From positions 8,238,741 to 8,302,740 of the forward strand of contig NC_133224.1 in the NCBI RefSeq assembly GCF_040436345.1: a stretch of DNA of 64,000 bases, read 5' to 3'. A model generated the notes under the pieces. That model had not been told where the DNA came from, did no database searches, and saw only the letters and a program-made list of their open reading frames with translations. The translations under genes and the position numbers were made by a program. Source of the stretch: Pagrus major. Its lineage: Eukaryota; Chordata; Actinopteri; Spariformes; Sparidae. Below, in pieces: positions 50,770 through 63,667 of this stretch; positions within the stretch are counted from its first letter, which is position 1, and each line of letters opens with the position of its first letter.

Positions 50770-52320
50770 TGATACAAACTGAGCATAATTTGAGACAAGG
50801 TTTGAAGTGGAAGCTGTGAGGGGTCTACTTACACATCTCACAGTTGCCATGGCAGCTAGGGGAAGCTCATGCTGTTGCCCATGAGAGCAGAGGGACCCTC
50901 AGGCCATGCCTCCTGTGTATGACACGGGTCATTAAAGTGAAGGCAGCACTCTGTCAAATAAACACAACCTCATTCACATGTTTTAAAGTTAGCAAAGCAG
51001 AAGAAAACAGGCATTGTTATTTTTATTCTCTTGCTGCGAGACCATTACAGCAGCTTAAGTAAACATATTAAGTGACATTATGCTGTTAGACACAATGGAG
51101 CCCCGGAAAACAGCTTTTACTATTTGTTTTACTTCCATACCTACTGCGGACACCCCTGCTCCAAAAGTGCAGAGTACCCTCTAGAACTTGCACATACCAG
51201 TCTCACGCTCCCCTCAAAGGGGGGGATGGCTGTGCACCCTTAAACCTTCAGAACAATGAGAGAATAGAGAGGCAGATTTCCATAACACTGTCCATTGCTC
51301 TGGCTCTGAACTGCTCATACTGACCCAGTGAGAAAAGCTTCTCTCACATTAGCACATTCCTGTCGGTGGGTTCAACATGCAGAGTGAAGGTCCGCTTTCC
51401 ACTGAAAAAGAAAAGGAAACCGGAGGAATGTAAATACATGACAAGACAGAATGGTTGGCGGATACGCTGGGTATCCCACATGCCACCTTTGTACCGACTT
51501 AAAAAGTGACAGCTCCTATAATTAGCAGCCAACGCGAGGTGACATTTCAGATGGGTAATGGGGGTTAGGCTTTGTTAAAAATGTCACAAGGCGATGGTTC
51601 TGCCTAGACCCATTTTGTAGGCTTAAAGGGTCTTAATTGGAGGACAGTATAAAAGGAGCAAAAAGAGTCTCGCCATGGCTGCCAGAGACAAGGAAACTCG
51701 GTCAGTGTGCCTAGAAGCTGGTGATTCACGGTGGCTCTGTGGATAAAAAGAGCATGTGTTTTTCTCAAGTGTGTGTGTGAGCATTCGTGGAATGTGTGTG
51801 TGTGTGTGTGTGTGTGTGTGACAGAGGCACGACAAGACAAAGGGGAGAACGGGCTAGATCCGAGTGAGCAGATAAAAGATGAGCCGGGGGAGAGCGAGGC
51901 GCTGGATGTGCACGGCTGAGCAAAATTAGATCATCTGCTTTGAATCAGCTGAAAGCAACCAACAAAAAGGTGACATTTATTAGAGGAAACGTCCCTGAAA
52001 ATATCTATGGCCTAGTGGCATTAAAATAAAAGAAATCTGCTAAATACAACTGACTTTTCTCAACTCTTCATTGCTCTTTCTCTCTTGAATCATTCATCCT
52101 TATATCGTCAGGGAGCTGACTTACACTCATTTGTAACGTTTAAAATTCAAGGTTATTATGCTGCTTTGATTATTCTAGAATGATGTTAATAAGCTAAAAA
52201 AAAAAAGCTCTAAATGTAAGTTAGCTTGACGAACAGAGAACAACCTGCACAACGAAATGAAAATGTGTGAAAGAGGTCATTGAGTTTATCAAGTGGGAAC
52301 CTGTCACATGTTTATGAGCA
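50770..52320. other. intergenic, convergent gene ends
   Basis: No gene recognised. Contains a TG run at 51,792-51,820 and AT-rich sequence. Confidence 0.4.
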
Positions 52321-52338
52321 TGCAGAACTAATTCAAGC

Positions 52339-52344
52339 TTTATT
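52339..52344 (-). terminator. poln: candidate polyadenylation signal of poln
   Basis: AATAAA on the minus strand, about 540 nt after the poln stop. The intervening 3' UTR holds a GA run (CT on the transcript strand) at 52,597-52,641. Confidence 0.45.
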
Positions 52345-52593
52345 CAGCATTAACAAAGCACATAAACAATACATACAAGCAAGTTTTCTATAGAACACAA
52401 TATATTTTAGGTATACAGTAGCTCAACAGCTACATCTTTCTTTTAAAACATCCTAGAAAACCAATTTTATGAAGCGATAAATAAAACATGTAGCTTCACC
52501 TTGGCAACAAGGCAGAGAAAACAGGACTGGTCTTAACAAGAGAGTGTGAAAACTGAGGAGGAGAGGAGGAGGACAAGTAACCTTTTTTTGCAG

Positions 52594-52645
<52 letters not shown>

Positions 52646-52883
52646 AAGTGGGAGCTGGAGGGAGCCGCAGCTGCCTGTTTCCATAGCAATGTGGATGCAG
52701 GACAAGTGAAGGGAGAGGGTGAGACAGACTGAGAGGGAGAAATGGAACAAGAAACTCTGATGAGAACACACCAAGAGGGAGTGAGAGGGAGCAGAGAAAA
52801 TGTCTGGAGCAGTGAAAGGAAAGTATATTCAATACAGAAGCGAGGCGGTGAAAGAGAGAGCATAAAGAAAGAAGGAGGGGGGC

Positions 52884-52976
52884 TTAAAGAGAAGGAGAGG
52901 GAGACGTTGGAGGGATGTTAAGCTCAGACATGGAGCCCCAAGACTTGCCACTGGAGACCGCCACCTTCAGGGGGAC
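52884..52976 (-). CDS. poln: poln last coding exon
   Basis: Acceptor TTTCCCAG, phase 0. Encodes [20 protein letters not shown] and a short Pro/Ser tail ending at TAA. Confidence 0.93.
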   Translation of the reverse strand, partial: VPLKVAVSSGKSWGSMSELNIPPTSPSPSL

Positions 52977-55900
52977 CTGGGAAACACACAAACACACACA
53001 TAAGAAAAGGGAAAAGGTGTCAGTGTGTCAGCACACATGTCGGTGTTGTTCACGGTGACCCACATTGATTTTCACTCACCTAACTGCTGCCTGACAGAAG
53101 AGCCGCCATGAGACTGACAGTAGTTTCAAATCATAAATGCTCTTATTTTGGCGGTGCAATGTTAACCAGTAGTAGGTATTGCTAAAGCAAATGAATCAAG
53201 ATTTCTATGTGGCTTGTTGATGGTATTTTTAGGAAGTCCACTGAATAAATATCTATTTTATTAAACAATAAGTATTGATGATTTCTGAATTGTGAAAAAT
53301 GATGGTTTGACATGTGAAATATCTCAGTAATGTCATGCACTTTCCTGAAGAAGCAATACGAGGAACAAGCACCTTTACAAGTGAACATAACACGTCCAAT
53401 GGCAACAAAACAATCTTTCATTGACGATTGAACAAAAGTGGAAAAACTCTTTGAACACGACAACTGACACCATAATAACACTGAACGATTTCCATTCACT
53501 CACCTTAAGATGGACTCCGAGTTTGTCTATGTGCTGAAGGGACTCCATCGTGCTCTTCACCAGAGCTGCACATGTAGACACAGGTATTAATGATCATACC
53601 TTTGACCAAAGCCATAACTTAAAGTCCTTTGTAAGCAAGGCTACATAAGCCACCAACACACCAGAATCTCCAACTGAACAGTCAATGGTTGAGCTGTATT
53701 GTGGGTAATGTAGGCACTAATTCAAACCTGGCGTATTTACTGATGTATGTTATGTAGTTGTTAACCTGTGATAACAACTACCTTGTTTCAGGCGTTTAAC
53801 CGAAAACCCAATCAAAATACCCATTGACGAGGGAGGCGAGGGAATTTATTTTGGGTTTTTAAGACTCATTCCTGTGGCACTATTATTTCAACTGTAACAT
53901 TTTCACAAGACATGATACAACTGCTTGACGTTACAGGTGCAGCACATTAGTGTCTTTGATAGTGAAATATCTTATAGCTGATATTGGGTCGTAAATTCAC
54001 CTGCAAACTGTTCCACCTGGGAGTCCTCCACCTCGTACAGCAGCTCATCGTGGAGCTGTGCTATGAGCCTACAGTTACAAACACATTCGGAAATACACTT
54101 AACACCGCAAGACTATTACTACAACTGCTACTGATGATGTGTCATTTAGCTGATCATTTACACGCCACCATGGTCCACCCTGTAATTTTCATCCTGCTCT
54201 CCCAACATACCCAAATAATTCTGGTATATTTTGGCTCTTGGCTTCAAGTGTGTTTACTCCAGCAGAATGTTTGGCATGTAACAGCAGCAATCATTTGAGA
54301 AAACTCTTCAACTCTACAAATTTAGTTGGCTGGTAAAATACTGGACGTTCTTTATGTGCTCTGGCATGATAGAATCTCTTCATTAATATAGCACTTGGTC
54401 GTGATTGCCTGTCTAGCTTCAGAAAGGACTACAGTGTAAAGAGCCAGTGTGTACATTTGTAACATTAGCTGCATGACAGGAGAGAGTGAAGGATACTGTG
54501 TTAGGTAGCATTTGCTCGTAATATGAGCATCTTCAGTCGGCTGTTAAGTGGTTGTACCTGGCAGACAGCGAGGTGGAGGAAGAAACCAGGTTGAAGATTC
54601 TGATCATGGCCATCTTACAGAGATCAGCAGCAGAGCCTGTACACAAATACACATAAGTAAAATCACACTACTATTGTGGTTAACAAACTAAATAGCAAAT
54701 CCCTGGTCATCAGAAATAAAACAATACAGCTGTGATCACACAGACCAGCTGATACTGTCAGTCATCCTACCTTGGACCACGAAGTTGACTGCCTGCCTCT
54801 CTGCCTGCATGCGGATGCCCCAATCGGGGGAGTTGATGTTAGGGAGGGTCCGTCGTCGACCCATGATGGAGAGCACATAGCCTAAACAACATCAAAAACA
54901 CACACAGACATTTTAATTTTAATGGTTATATCTTCCTGAGCACACTGAAGTCCTTGAGGGTTGGTCCTGATCTTTCTTCAAATCCTGGTAAGCACAGTGA
55001 ACACGCCTGCTGCCTGGTGGACTTAAGACACCAATATATGACTTACTTTCACCTTTCATAGAGGCCAGATAGGATGTTTGGCATGTTAGATAGTGATGCT
55101 GTATATTAAATGTGCCATACTGAAATGATATTTTGGAACTTGCTTGTGTAGTTGCAGCATTTCACAGCATAAAATATTATAGAAACATAAAACCTGAGGT
55201 GTCACAAGACATTTATATATGTTTTTATGGTATGTTTTTCTTTTCAGACATTCACTTGATCAAAAGACAGACAGGAAATGGGGGCGAAATAGGGAATTAC
55301 GATGCGTGCCTACATTACACACAATGCAACTCGGCCACTGAAAGTTCAGTCAGGGATTGGGAGCCTAGATTTTAATAGAGCAAAGATAGAATGGAGCCGC
55401 ACAACCTTGCTTCCAATCTGGCCTAGTGGCCACTTGAGGCAACTTATCCAACTTAACATAGCTCCCTTTGGAGCCGAAAAAGGCTTTATAAAAATGTGTT
55501 TTTTCACACATGCAGTAGCATTCCCAAGACTTGTAAAGACACAGAAACAAGTGTAAAATCGCTAGAGTTCCGCCTTTAATGTGTAGCATGGTATGTCCAA
55601 GAGAAGGATGCTCATCCAAGTCATAACTGTCTCATGACTTAAGAAAGCTGTGGCCTTTAACAGTCTGCAGCATCAGTGTCTGAATGGAAACACTACTTTT
55701 TCTCATTCCTTTCATTCAAGTGAGTCGTCCATGACTACACACTAAGCTTCTAAAGCTACAGAGAGCTTTTTGAAGAGAACAGTTTCATGAAAAGTCATTT
55801 GTTGATACAGCATTATAGGTGATTATGGTAACAGCAGGGTTACAATGACACAAACATACACCCACCTACACTCTCACAGGCGTGCAACATACACACACAC

Positions 55901-56204
55901 ACAAACCCTCATATCCACATGATTCACATACAAAAGCAAAGAGAAACACAGTGACATTCCCAGTACAGTCACACAAACACACACTGGAAGGCAAACCAGG
56001 AATGTGCAGTGACATGATACGCACATTATACACAAACACACATTATCAGATGCAAGTATGCAACACACACACACACTCACACACAGTGGACCAGTACATT
56101 CCACCAGCTGGACAATGGAGCAGGCTTACAGCTAAATCCCTCTAGTATCCCTTACTACGAGGAAAGCCAACCAGGGCATGAAACCTGAATGACCCTCTTC
56201 CCAG

Positions 56205-56258
<54 letters not shown>

Positions 56259-59200
56259 CACACAAAATCATGCATACAAGCATAAATGCATACGAAATTA
56301 GTTCACAACAGACAGTAACACACACAAAAAAACGCTCTACTCACTGTGAATTGACCCATGACACATGCGTGTGACCTTTTCACCAGGAATGTGACCTTTG
56401 TTCTGGGGCCCGATGACAGGAATGCACGTGTACTTTGTGCCATACAAATGTTGTTTCCAAGTATGGACAGGTATGACCGTGAATCACACTGGAATGTGTG
56501 TGTTTTTCACACCTAATCGGCTGGTCAGTGACACAGTGCTGTAAAGGTCAGTGCTTTTCAAGTTCAGAAAGTGGTAGTACATTTTCTGGGAAGTAGAGGT
56601 AAAAAAAAAAAACTAGGAACAGGAAACAGTTGAAATAGTACCTATAATATAATAATATACTATAATATAGTAGTAGTATAATGATATGATGATGATATAT
56701 TCAAAATGCTGTTGACCAAATGAATGACGACAAGCAGATTATAATTAAAAATGAACTAAAAGAGTTATTAAAAGCCTTCTAAACATACTGTACCTTCTTA
56801 ATCACCTTTTCACTATGAGGTGATGTTATGTTGAAGTTTGTCAGGTACTTCCAGGCATCAATCTGGATTTAGCATTACAGTTGGTATGTTGTTTGACCAC
56901 TGTCAATCGAATCTGATCGAAGCACGTCTACACATCTGTATCATTTATAGTTGTTTGTTAAAATAAATGGCATTTACCTCTAAACTGTACTAAGCTGAAG
57001 TACTTCAGTATATTTTTTTACTTGTAGTCTTCTCATATCAAACTGCAATTCAACATTTAAAGCGTCATGTTACTCTGAACAGAAACTCTCATTCCTCCTG
57101 GGTCTAGCTGTTGGCTGCGTTAGCCCTATTAGCTCTGTTAGCTGTTAGCTGCCTCAGACAAACACACTGCAGAACTCTGCTGTCAACCAGCTACTAACAG
57201 CTAACAGCTTACGAACTCTCCACCTACCGATTTGAACACAGATTTGTTATTCACAATGTAGCATCAAGGAAAAAATAGGGTGCACCCCTGCTGACAGTGA
57301 GTTTACTGCGTCTCTTCAGACCATATTTATCTTAAGTCTCATGCTTAGTAGCTAGCCAGTGATAGTAACGATAGATTCAGTTTGTCATTTGCTATGCGAT
57401 AATTATACATACACGACATGTACATACAAAATTCCACTTTGGTGCATCTAAACGCACTCCATAAACACTCCATAAAGCTGAGGGGAGCTGAAGATTCAGG
57501 TGATGATTCTCTGTAGGTTCATCAAGTGACCCCATACACACGGTCACAGTGTTTTCACATTGTTATTTGATATAATATTGATTATGGCTGCCTTAATGAT
57601 ATAGAAAATCACTTAAGATTTGACATCAAGGGGCTTTAAAGCCATTGAGTTTGGTCTGATGTTATGCATAAGAGTAGAACATAAGCAAACATTTTTATTG
57701 GTATTGTCTTATTGATTCTAAACCATATTGCCTAGTGTTCTGAAAAAAGTGTTTAAATGTGCAAATTTGTAGAATATCTCAGCACCATTGTAATTTCTCA
57801 TCATCTGTGTGTGCAGTGTTTGAATTACAGCTGCCCACATAGATGAGTATTGCTGTCATGTGCCAATATCTATGACAGGCTGAAGAAACAGCTAAACTGC
57901 AAATCCTTTTTTTATTAATGACAATCCTCTGCCAGCTCCGCTGTCTACAGAAGTCTGCAGTGGAGATATCCACATGAACACCAGAGCCAGGATGTGTTTA
58001 TGTGTGAGACTTAGCACAGAAGGCTGTTTACATATCTATGCAGATCAAGGCTTCCCTGTGTCTGCTGTGGCCTTCAGAAGACTTGGCTGGTTTTCATCTC
58101 TGTGATTCCCCCGTTCAAAAAAAAAAATCATCCTCGTCTCATCTTTTTTTTTTTTTTTTTTTTTAATCTCAGACAGTCTTTACAAGTGTAGGTACGACAT
58201 TCATCCCAAGAGCTTGAGAGATATGTGCATGAAGAACAACAAGACAGGCTCACCCAGAGTGATGGCTTTATCTCATCTTCAAATCAAACTGTTTATCATA
58301 AAAAAACATAAAATATTACTGTTTTGTCCTCATTTTTGTCCCTTTCCTTCTCTCTGTTGTTACTCCCATAACATGATACTGACCTCACCTTCACTTTGCC
58401 CTCTCCAGTGCACTTCCAACAAATATGACAGCAGCTGAGCCTGCACTGCCTGCCAGCATCCAGCAGTTCTGGACGAAATATCGCTGTATCAGGTACCGAT
58501 CAAATATAAACTCAGTGCAGAGTGGACAAGGAGCCTGGGCATGTATTAATCTCTGCTCCCTGAGTCACAGCACCGCTCCCAAAACAGCAAGTGAATCTAC
58601 TGTGATAGTATGCCTCTTCACAGACTGCAGGGACTATTTTATCGATCAGCTAAATTTCGGCTGTGGAATGAGACAGGCAGAGACATAAAGAAGAGAGATG
58701 TGGAAACAGTGACGTAGATCGGACGAGGCTGACTAAAAAGGGAGAGAGAGATAGACAGGAATATGTAAAAGAGGGAGAGACAGATAAGAAACAAAGAGAA
58801 AGAGTGAGACCGACAAGAGAGTGTGGGACGAGCAGGGTAGATAAATCCCGGTACACTCTCCGATGGGAGGATCACCATGGTGATGAGCTGAATTAAAGCC
58901 GACTGTTTGGCGCAAACATCACTTTGCCCCAGAGAACGAGGAGGCTTCCACTGTGATCTGTGCGTGGCGTTTTTGGAGGAATGAGTCCATTGCGCTGCTT
59001 CGATTACGAAGCTTACACCGGAGGAGAAAGGGGGAGCGATGAGCGAGGGGGCGTGTGTTGCCAATGATAGGTCGCTGTGGGTGATGGAGCACCTGTCTTA
59101 CGTGGCGGCGAGTCAGGGTCTGTGACAAAGGTGTTTGCCATCCTGGCTGACATGAAAAACATCTACCGCCCTGACCTGATTCTTGATGACTACTACATAA

Positions 59201-60196
59201 CAAGGTTGTTTTTCAGCACTTGTTATACAAGATAAAATGACTAAAGACCTAGTTTTTCATGCAGAGAGTTGCCAAAGTTTCTTAGGACCTTCCTTCTCAC
59301 AGATTTTTACTAATTTGATTTGTGTGTAATTTGTTTTCACTGTGACTTCGTGCCTTTATTAGACAGAAAGATAAAGATAAAGTAGGCTGGTCTTCACCCA
59401 AACACAGGCCTTAGAGTTGAAGGTTGGAGGAGCTGACCTCATCCCTCCGCCTGTCGACACTGGGCTCATGTACCGTGTGCAATGAGGGTTAAAGTGCAGA
59501 CTTTACACTATTTTGTGTGAGCATGCTCAAGTCTCAGGTGTGCTGTGTTGGCAGTTCAGTCCGAATATAAATAGAGTGTCCCGTCTGAACCGTCAGCCCC
59601 TCACCCACCCTCCATCCATCCACCTCGTCCCCCTCAAGTATTGACCCACGGCAGTTTGTCTCATTCCTGCCAATGCAAGCACATCTTCTTCCTCTTTTTT
59701 TCTCGGCACACAAATCCATAGAGAGCGTGGGTGTATGTGTGTGTGTGTACGCTTAAGAAATTCAAACTACAAAGCGCATGTCAAAAACCCAGACATGCAC
59801 ACACACACATTTCCGTTACATTTGTAGGGACGTTTTGCTGACTTATCTTATTTGTTAACATGAACACTTCATTTCCTGTAGTTTAACTGTGACTCTGACC
59901 CTAACCTGTAATCCTATAAATAAACATTTTGCCATTGAATTCTGGGAAAAAATTCTCATACAGTATGTGACACATTTTCTCCAATATCTATTCCTTTAGA
60001 GACATTAACACTCAAGATGACCTTGAGGTAATGTTTCATAGGGGAGCTGCAATGAGAATTTGACCTTGTTTGTGGCACTGCTGGATGGTCCTCTGGATGA
60101 AGGCCTGGACTTCTCTGTAGGTCTGGAGGAAGCTGTCTTGAAATCTGCTGGCCTGCTCAGCACTCACCCCGAGGATCCCTGACAGACGCTCGCGAC
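52884..60196 (-). CDS. poln: DNA polymerase nu, C-terminal exons (partial, about 180 aa)
   Basis: Six coding exons on the minus strand: 60065-60196, 54771-54881, 54558-54636, 54001-54068, 53504-53565 and 52884-52976. They join without frame conflict into the end of a family A DNA polymerase. Recognisable blocks are [70 protein letters not shown] (motif C, catalytic His-Asp-Glu) and [22 protein letters not shown] and the order of blocks fit POLN better than POLQ. Polymerase nu is a nuclear enzyme linked to DNA repair, error-prone for T opposite G. The finger helix with the RxxxKxxxF motif and everything upstream are not seen. They lie beyond 64,000 or in exons I did not find. The tail after SWG is short compared with human POLN. 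Confidence 0.94.
53504..53565 (-). CDS. poln: poln penultimate coding exon
   Basis: 62 nt. The acceptor is CATGTGCAG and the donor AAG/GTGAGT. Encodes [20 protein letters not shown]. Confidence 0.93.
54001..54068 (-). CDS. poln: poln exon with catalytic motif C
   Basis: 68 nt. The acceptor is AACTGTAG and the donor GCAG/GTGAAT. Encodes [17 protein letters not shown]; the Asp of HDEL is a metal ligand in family A polymerases. Confidence 0.95.
54558..54636 (-). CDS. poln: poln exon encoding [14 protein letters not shown]
   Basis: 79 nt. The acceptor is TGTACAG and the donor CCAG/GTACAA. Part of the polymerase palm and fingers. Confidence 0.95.
54771..54881 (-). CDS. poln: poln exon encoding [12 protein letters not shown]
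   Basis: 111 nt. The acceptor is TTGTTTAG and the donor CAAG/GTAGGA. Encodes GRRRTLP and [12 protein letters not shown]. Confidence 0.95.
54882..60064 (-). other. poln: poln intron (5.2 kb) with simple repeats
   Basis: The exons on either side join in phase, so no coding exon is expected here. Contains CA repeats (55,892-56,265) and a T homopolymer at 58,144-58,164. Inverted GCTAACAG-type motifs lie near 57,130-57,210. A few plus-strand stretches look weakly coding near 58,425 and 59,090. Confidence 0.6.
56206..56264. repeat. (CA)n microsatellite
   Basis: CA run with one AA interruption, inside the poln intron. Confidence 0.95.
60065..60196 (-). CDS. poln: poln exon encoding [13 protein letters not shown]
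   Basis: 132 nt. The acceptor is CCCCGCAG. The donor AAG/GTCAAA departs from the GTRAGT consensus. The phase at its start implies that the preceding codon is Gly, as in the conserved YG-x-G just before this point. Confidence 0.9.
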
Positions 60197-60240
60197 CTGC
60201 GGGGAACAATATATTAGTTTAATTAATTAATTAAAACTGA

Positions 60241-60286
60241 AAGCTTACTTTAGGGAGAGAAGCTACCTAAAGTAAGCTTCTCTCCC
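60241..60286. repeat. interlocked inverted repeats
   Basis: AAGCTTACTTTAGG (60241-60254) is inverted at 60266-60279. GGGAGAGAAGC (60253-60263) is inverted at 60276-60286. The two pairs interleave. Confidence 0.88.
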
Positions 60287-60430
60287 TCTCTCCTAAATAG
60301 TATGATATATTATGCATAATTTCTAGCCCTGATGATTTGTGATTTGTGTTACTAGAGCTGTCTGAAAAGTTGACCATATCTGCAGTATGCAAGCTTTAGA
60401 GATGCTGCTCGGCAGATTTAAATACGTTTT

Positions 60431-60580
60431 GGACATAGCCAGCTAGCTGTTTCCTCTTGTTTCCAGTCTTTTTGCTAAGTTATGCTTGAGTTTCATATTT
60501 ACCATACCGATATGAGAGTATTATCATCTAAGGAAGGAGGGACTAAACATATCCCCCAAAATGCCAAACTATTCCTTTAA
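60431..60580. repeat. common fish interspersed repeat
   Basis: Contains AGCTAGCTGTTTCCTCTTGT, TTTCCAGTCTTTTTGCTAAG and a terminal CAAACTATTCCTTTAA, a short repeat frequent in percomorph genomes. Same family as the foldback arms near 41 kb. Confidence 0.6.
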
Positions 60581-61056
60581 TATCAATGTTCTGTGATGAT
60601 CTGCATTTCATTTAAGCTGATAAATGAGCAATCGGTGAATTTACATGGAGCAACAACCTTCATCACAACTGATTGAAGAGTGTGAAAAGTGATGGGAGAG
60701 GCCAGGGGAAGAGAAGAAAGTTGAAAGGGTTAGAGTGAACAGAGGGCAGACTGGACCAGAGGGTAAAAGAGCTGAAGAGAGAAAAAGCAGAGCCAAGTGA
60801 AGGGTGAAATATAGAAGAGGACAAGATAAAACGAGAGTGGGCAAGGATCAGGGCAAGACTGCAAGGGCTGTATATGTGTGTGTGTGTGTGTCTGTGTGCG
60901 CAAAGTGATGATAAAGCTCAGAACAGAGGCTCAGTGTGTGTGTGTTCCCAGGAAGTATTAAAGGTGTACAGCCTGTAGCAGGAGTAGAGGAGTGGACTAT
61001 AAGGTTAGGAAGAGATCGATAGAGGAGCGTAGAGGGTGAGCTAATGGGTGCCGCAG

Positions 61057-61060
<4 letters not shown>

Positions 61061-61102
<42 letters not shown>
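61061..61102. repeat. (TG)n microsatellite
   Basis: Pure TG run. Confidence 0.95.
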
Positions 61103-61103
<1 letters not shown>

Positions 61104-61109
61104 TTTTGA

Positions 61110-63400
61110 GTTATGAGGAATGTGTGTGGTTGGTGATGAGTAATATCATGCCAAACAGCCTGAGAGCTGTAGGAGAGTTCGCAGGGGGGACAGACAGTAG
61201 TCTCTGCAGAGATTAAAATCACCACCACCGTACAACAGAAACACACACACAGACTTCAGTGTTCTTTAACGTCCTCCGATCCAAAATGTCTTTGTGCTAT
61301 TGCTACTTTAGTTGGATGTTTGACAAAGTTTCAGACTAGAAGGCTGGTTTTAACACACTTTTTACAGTGTGCAGTTAAAATTCAATCAAAAAAATACTTA
61401 ATAAAACAAAACAATTCGTTTTTTTTGTACTTTCAACCATATATCAGTCAGAAATGATGACAATTCTTAAAAGTTGTGGTAAAAGTGGTATAAAGTTTCC
61501 TTGATCTTTTTAAGTAAGATAACATATTTTACAGTGCACCCTACAGTTTGTATTCAAGTGATTTTACTGCCAGAAATGAACCCAAATGAATACATTTCCA
61601 TATCATTTTTGCCATTAACAATTATCACATGAAACAAATGAATGTCATCGACATGGGCTTCATTTTTGAAAGTCAACATTAGAGTAAAACACATTTTAAG
61701 TCTTTCTACTCAGTGTGTCCTTCTGTCCTTTCAGCACTGTGGCTGGTTATGTGTTTTTGCGTGCGTTGACCCCAAAGACACTGAGTTTGATATGCATACT
61801 GTTGGTAACAGGGATGGCGAATGAAAGCAAAGTTACCATGAAGACGTTGTGTCGATGCTAAAGAGCAGTGACTCTGGATGAGGCCCACATTCCTGCTGAA
61901 TGAGGTCAGCTGAGAAAGTGACCGTTGACCTCCGTTACTGGCTGCTCGTACCCCCGTCAATCTTTTCTGTAGTCTTTAGTCTTTTACTGCGGCAACCCTC
62001 CTGCCAGTTCTGCCCTCATTACTTTCCTTTATTTTTTTTTAAAGCTCACTGAAATTGTGAAAATTCAAACCTGTTTAGACAGATTTAATGACCTAAGAAT
62101 GTTAATGAACTTCTTTTCTTTTTCATCTCTGTCTCACCTTCCTCATCCGACTTTTTCCCCCTCCAATATCATCACTTTGCCTTCTTATTTCTGACCCATT
62201 TGTATGTATGTGTCTGTGTGCATGAGTCTATAGCACCGCTCCGCCCCTCCTCCCTGGCCTGATTATTGTCTTGCGGAGAGCGCTTCCTTTTAGTATTTGG
62301 TATCCATGGCAACGCATCCTTCCATGAAGAGCCGTCTGTCTACGGCGATCAGGAGATCCTACCATTCCTCTTCTCTCGCTCAGCCCCACCCGCTCCTTCC
62401 TCTTCCCCTTTCCCCTACATTACTCTCCCCTCCGCCACCTCCCCCGATCTTTTCTGCCTCTAGCCTACATTTCCTACATCTCCCTCACCGTTCCAAGCAT
62501 CTCACTTTAACACATCCTCACGCGCTACACATTTTCTCTGCATTTTTAGCACCGACCTTTTTGCTTCGTGATTTGTCCCTGTATGCCTACCATGCCCCCC
62601 TCATACATGTCTCAAATGAATAGCCTTTACACATTTACCTCATGGGCTATTACCGCGGAGGTTTATTGAGTTTCTTAGAACCAACTCATTCATCAGTGTT
62701 TGTGTTTCTCTGCCTATGCTTGTTTTCTCCCGCTGAGCTGTAGAAATACCGCAGACCACTTGAATGATCTCTTTACATGCTCAAACCAACTGGCCCAGTT
62801 CCCTTCATGCAGATTCTGATGCAAACCATGCGCTTTAGGGTCACCGCTGATTGCTTGATTAAATCAAACATACCTTCTAGTGTTGTCAGGATGTTCTCTT
62901 CAAGGAGAACATTAAATGTCCTGGTTTGATAATATATCTTGTCTGGGTCACAGGAAGTGGCGAATACGAGAAACTAACATGCAGGATGAGTTTTTATTTA
63001 TCCCTATATATCATTTTACCATGGAGAAAAACAATATGCAGTAAATGATTAATTGACTAAACTACAACTTTATTTCTTAAGCAAATTTATTTCATGTCTA
63101 ATTATTTTGAGTTTCAAACTAAACCAATATCTGGTGGCAGCATACCATCGCGAGGTAAGAACTGATCATTTGTGCTGTGTATTTAGGTGAATACCACAAT
63201 CACAACACAAGATAGGCTGCTCGCTCATTCGCTTTTTTTCAGTAAGTCAACCCTCTCTGAGTCATATGAGTGAGAAACTCATTACTACTCACTACACTGA
63301 CCTACAAGAAATTCAGTCCTTTTTCAGACTTTCAAGACAGATATATGCAGATCTAAAAGCTATGTGAACTAGCAGAACGTTTTGGTGCAATAAATTCCAT
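61110..63400. other. upstream poln intron or flank, nothing recognised
   Basis: I looked on the minus strand for the poln exon with the RxxxKxxxFxxxYG helix and did not find it. Short open frames here have no family resemblance. Confidence 0.35.
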
Positions 63401-63407
63401 TAAGAAG

Positions 63408-63667
63408 TAGGGTTGCAGTGGTGCACCAGCTTCGAGGTAAAACGGTTATCATACAGGTAGATTTGCAATATCTATGGTATTTAATTCTATCATACGGTGT
63501 ATTCCCCTTGTAGTCTGGCTAGCTGCACAGCTAACTGCGCTAACAAGCTACAGTCATGGATGTGTTAAGTAGTTAGTAGTTAATCTGGTGATATGATGCC
63601 CCTATAATAACACTAATAATTGCGTAATGACACGTACTGTGATACCGTTGATACTGTTGCAGCCCTA
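63408..63667. mobile_element. MITE-like element with TAGGGYTGCA ends
   Basis: Ends read TAGGGTTGCAGTGGT and, reversed, TAGGGCTGCAACAGT. The interior has AACGGTTATCATAC and TGTGATACCGTTGAT, also roughly inverted. It fits short fish MITEs with GGTATGATAACCGT-like content. No clear target duplication. Confidence 0.6.

Noticed and set aside
52453..52863. Ser/Leu-rich minus-strand frames over the GA run
   Set aside because: Frames of a CT repeat inside the poln 3' UTR.
54558..54636. POLQ instead of POLN
   Set aside because: GSAADLCK and the sequence around HDEL fit polymerase nu better, and nat8l is the neighbour of POLN in vertebrates.
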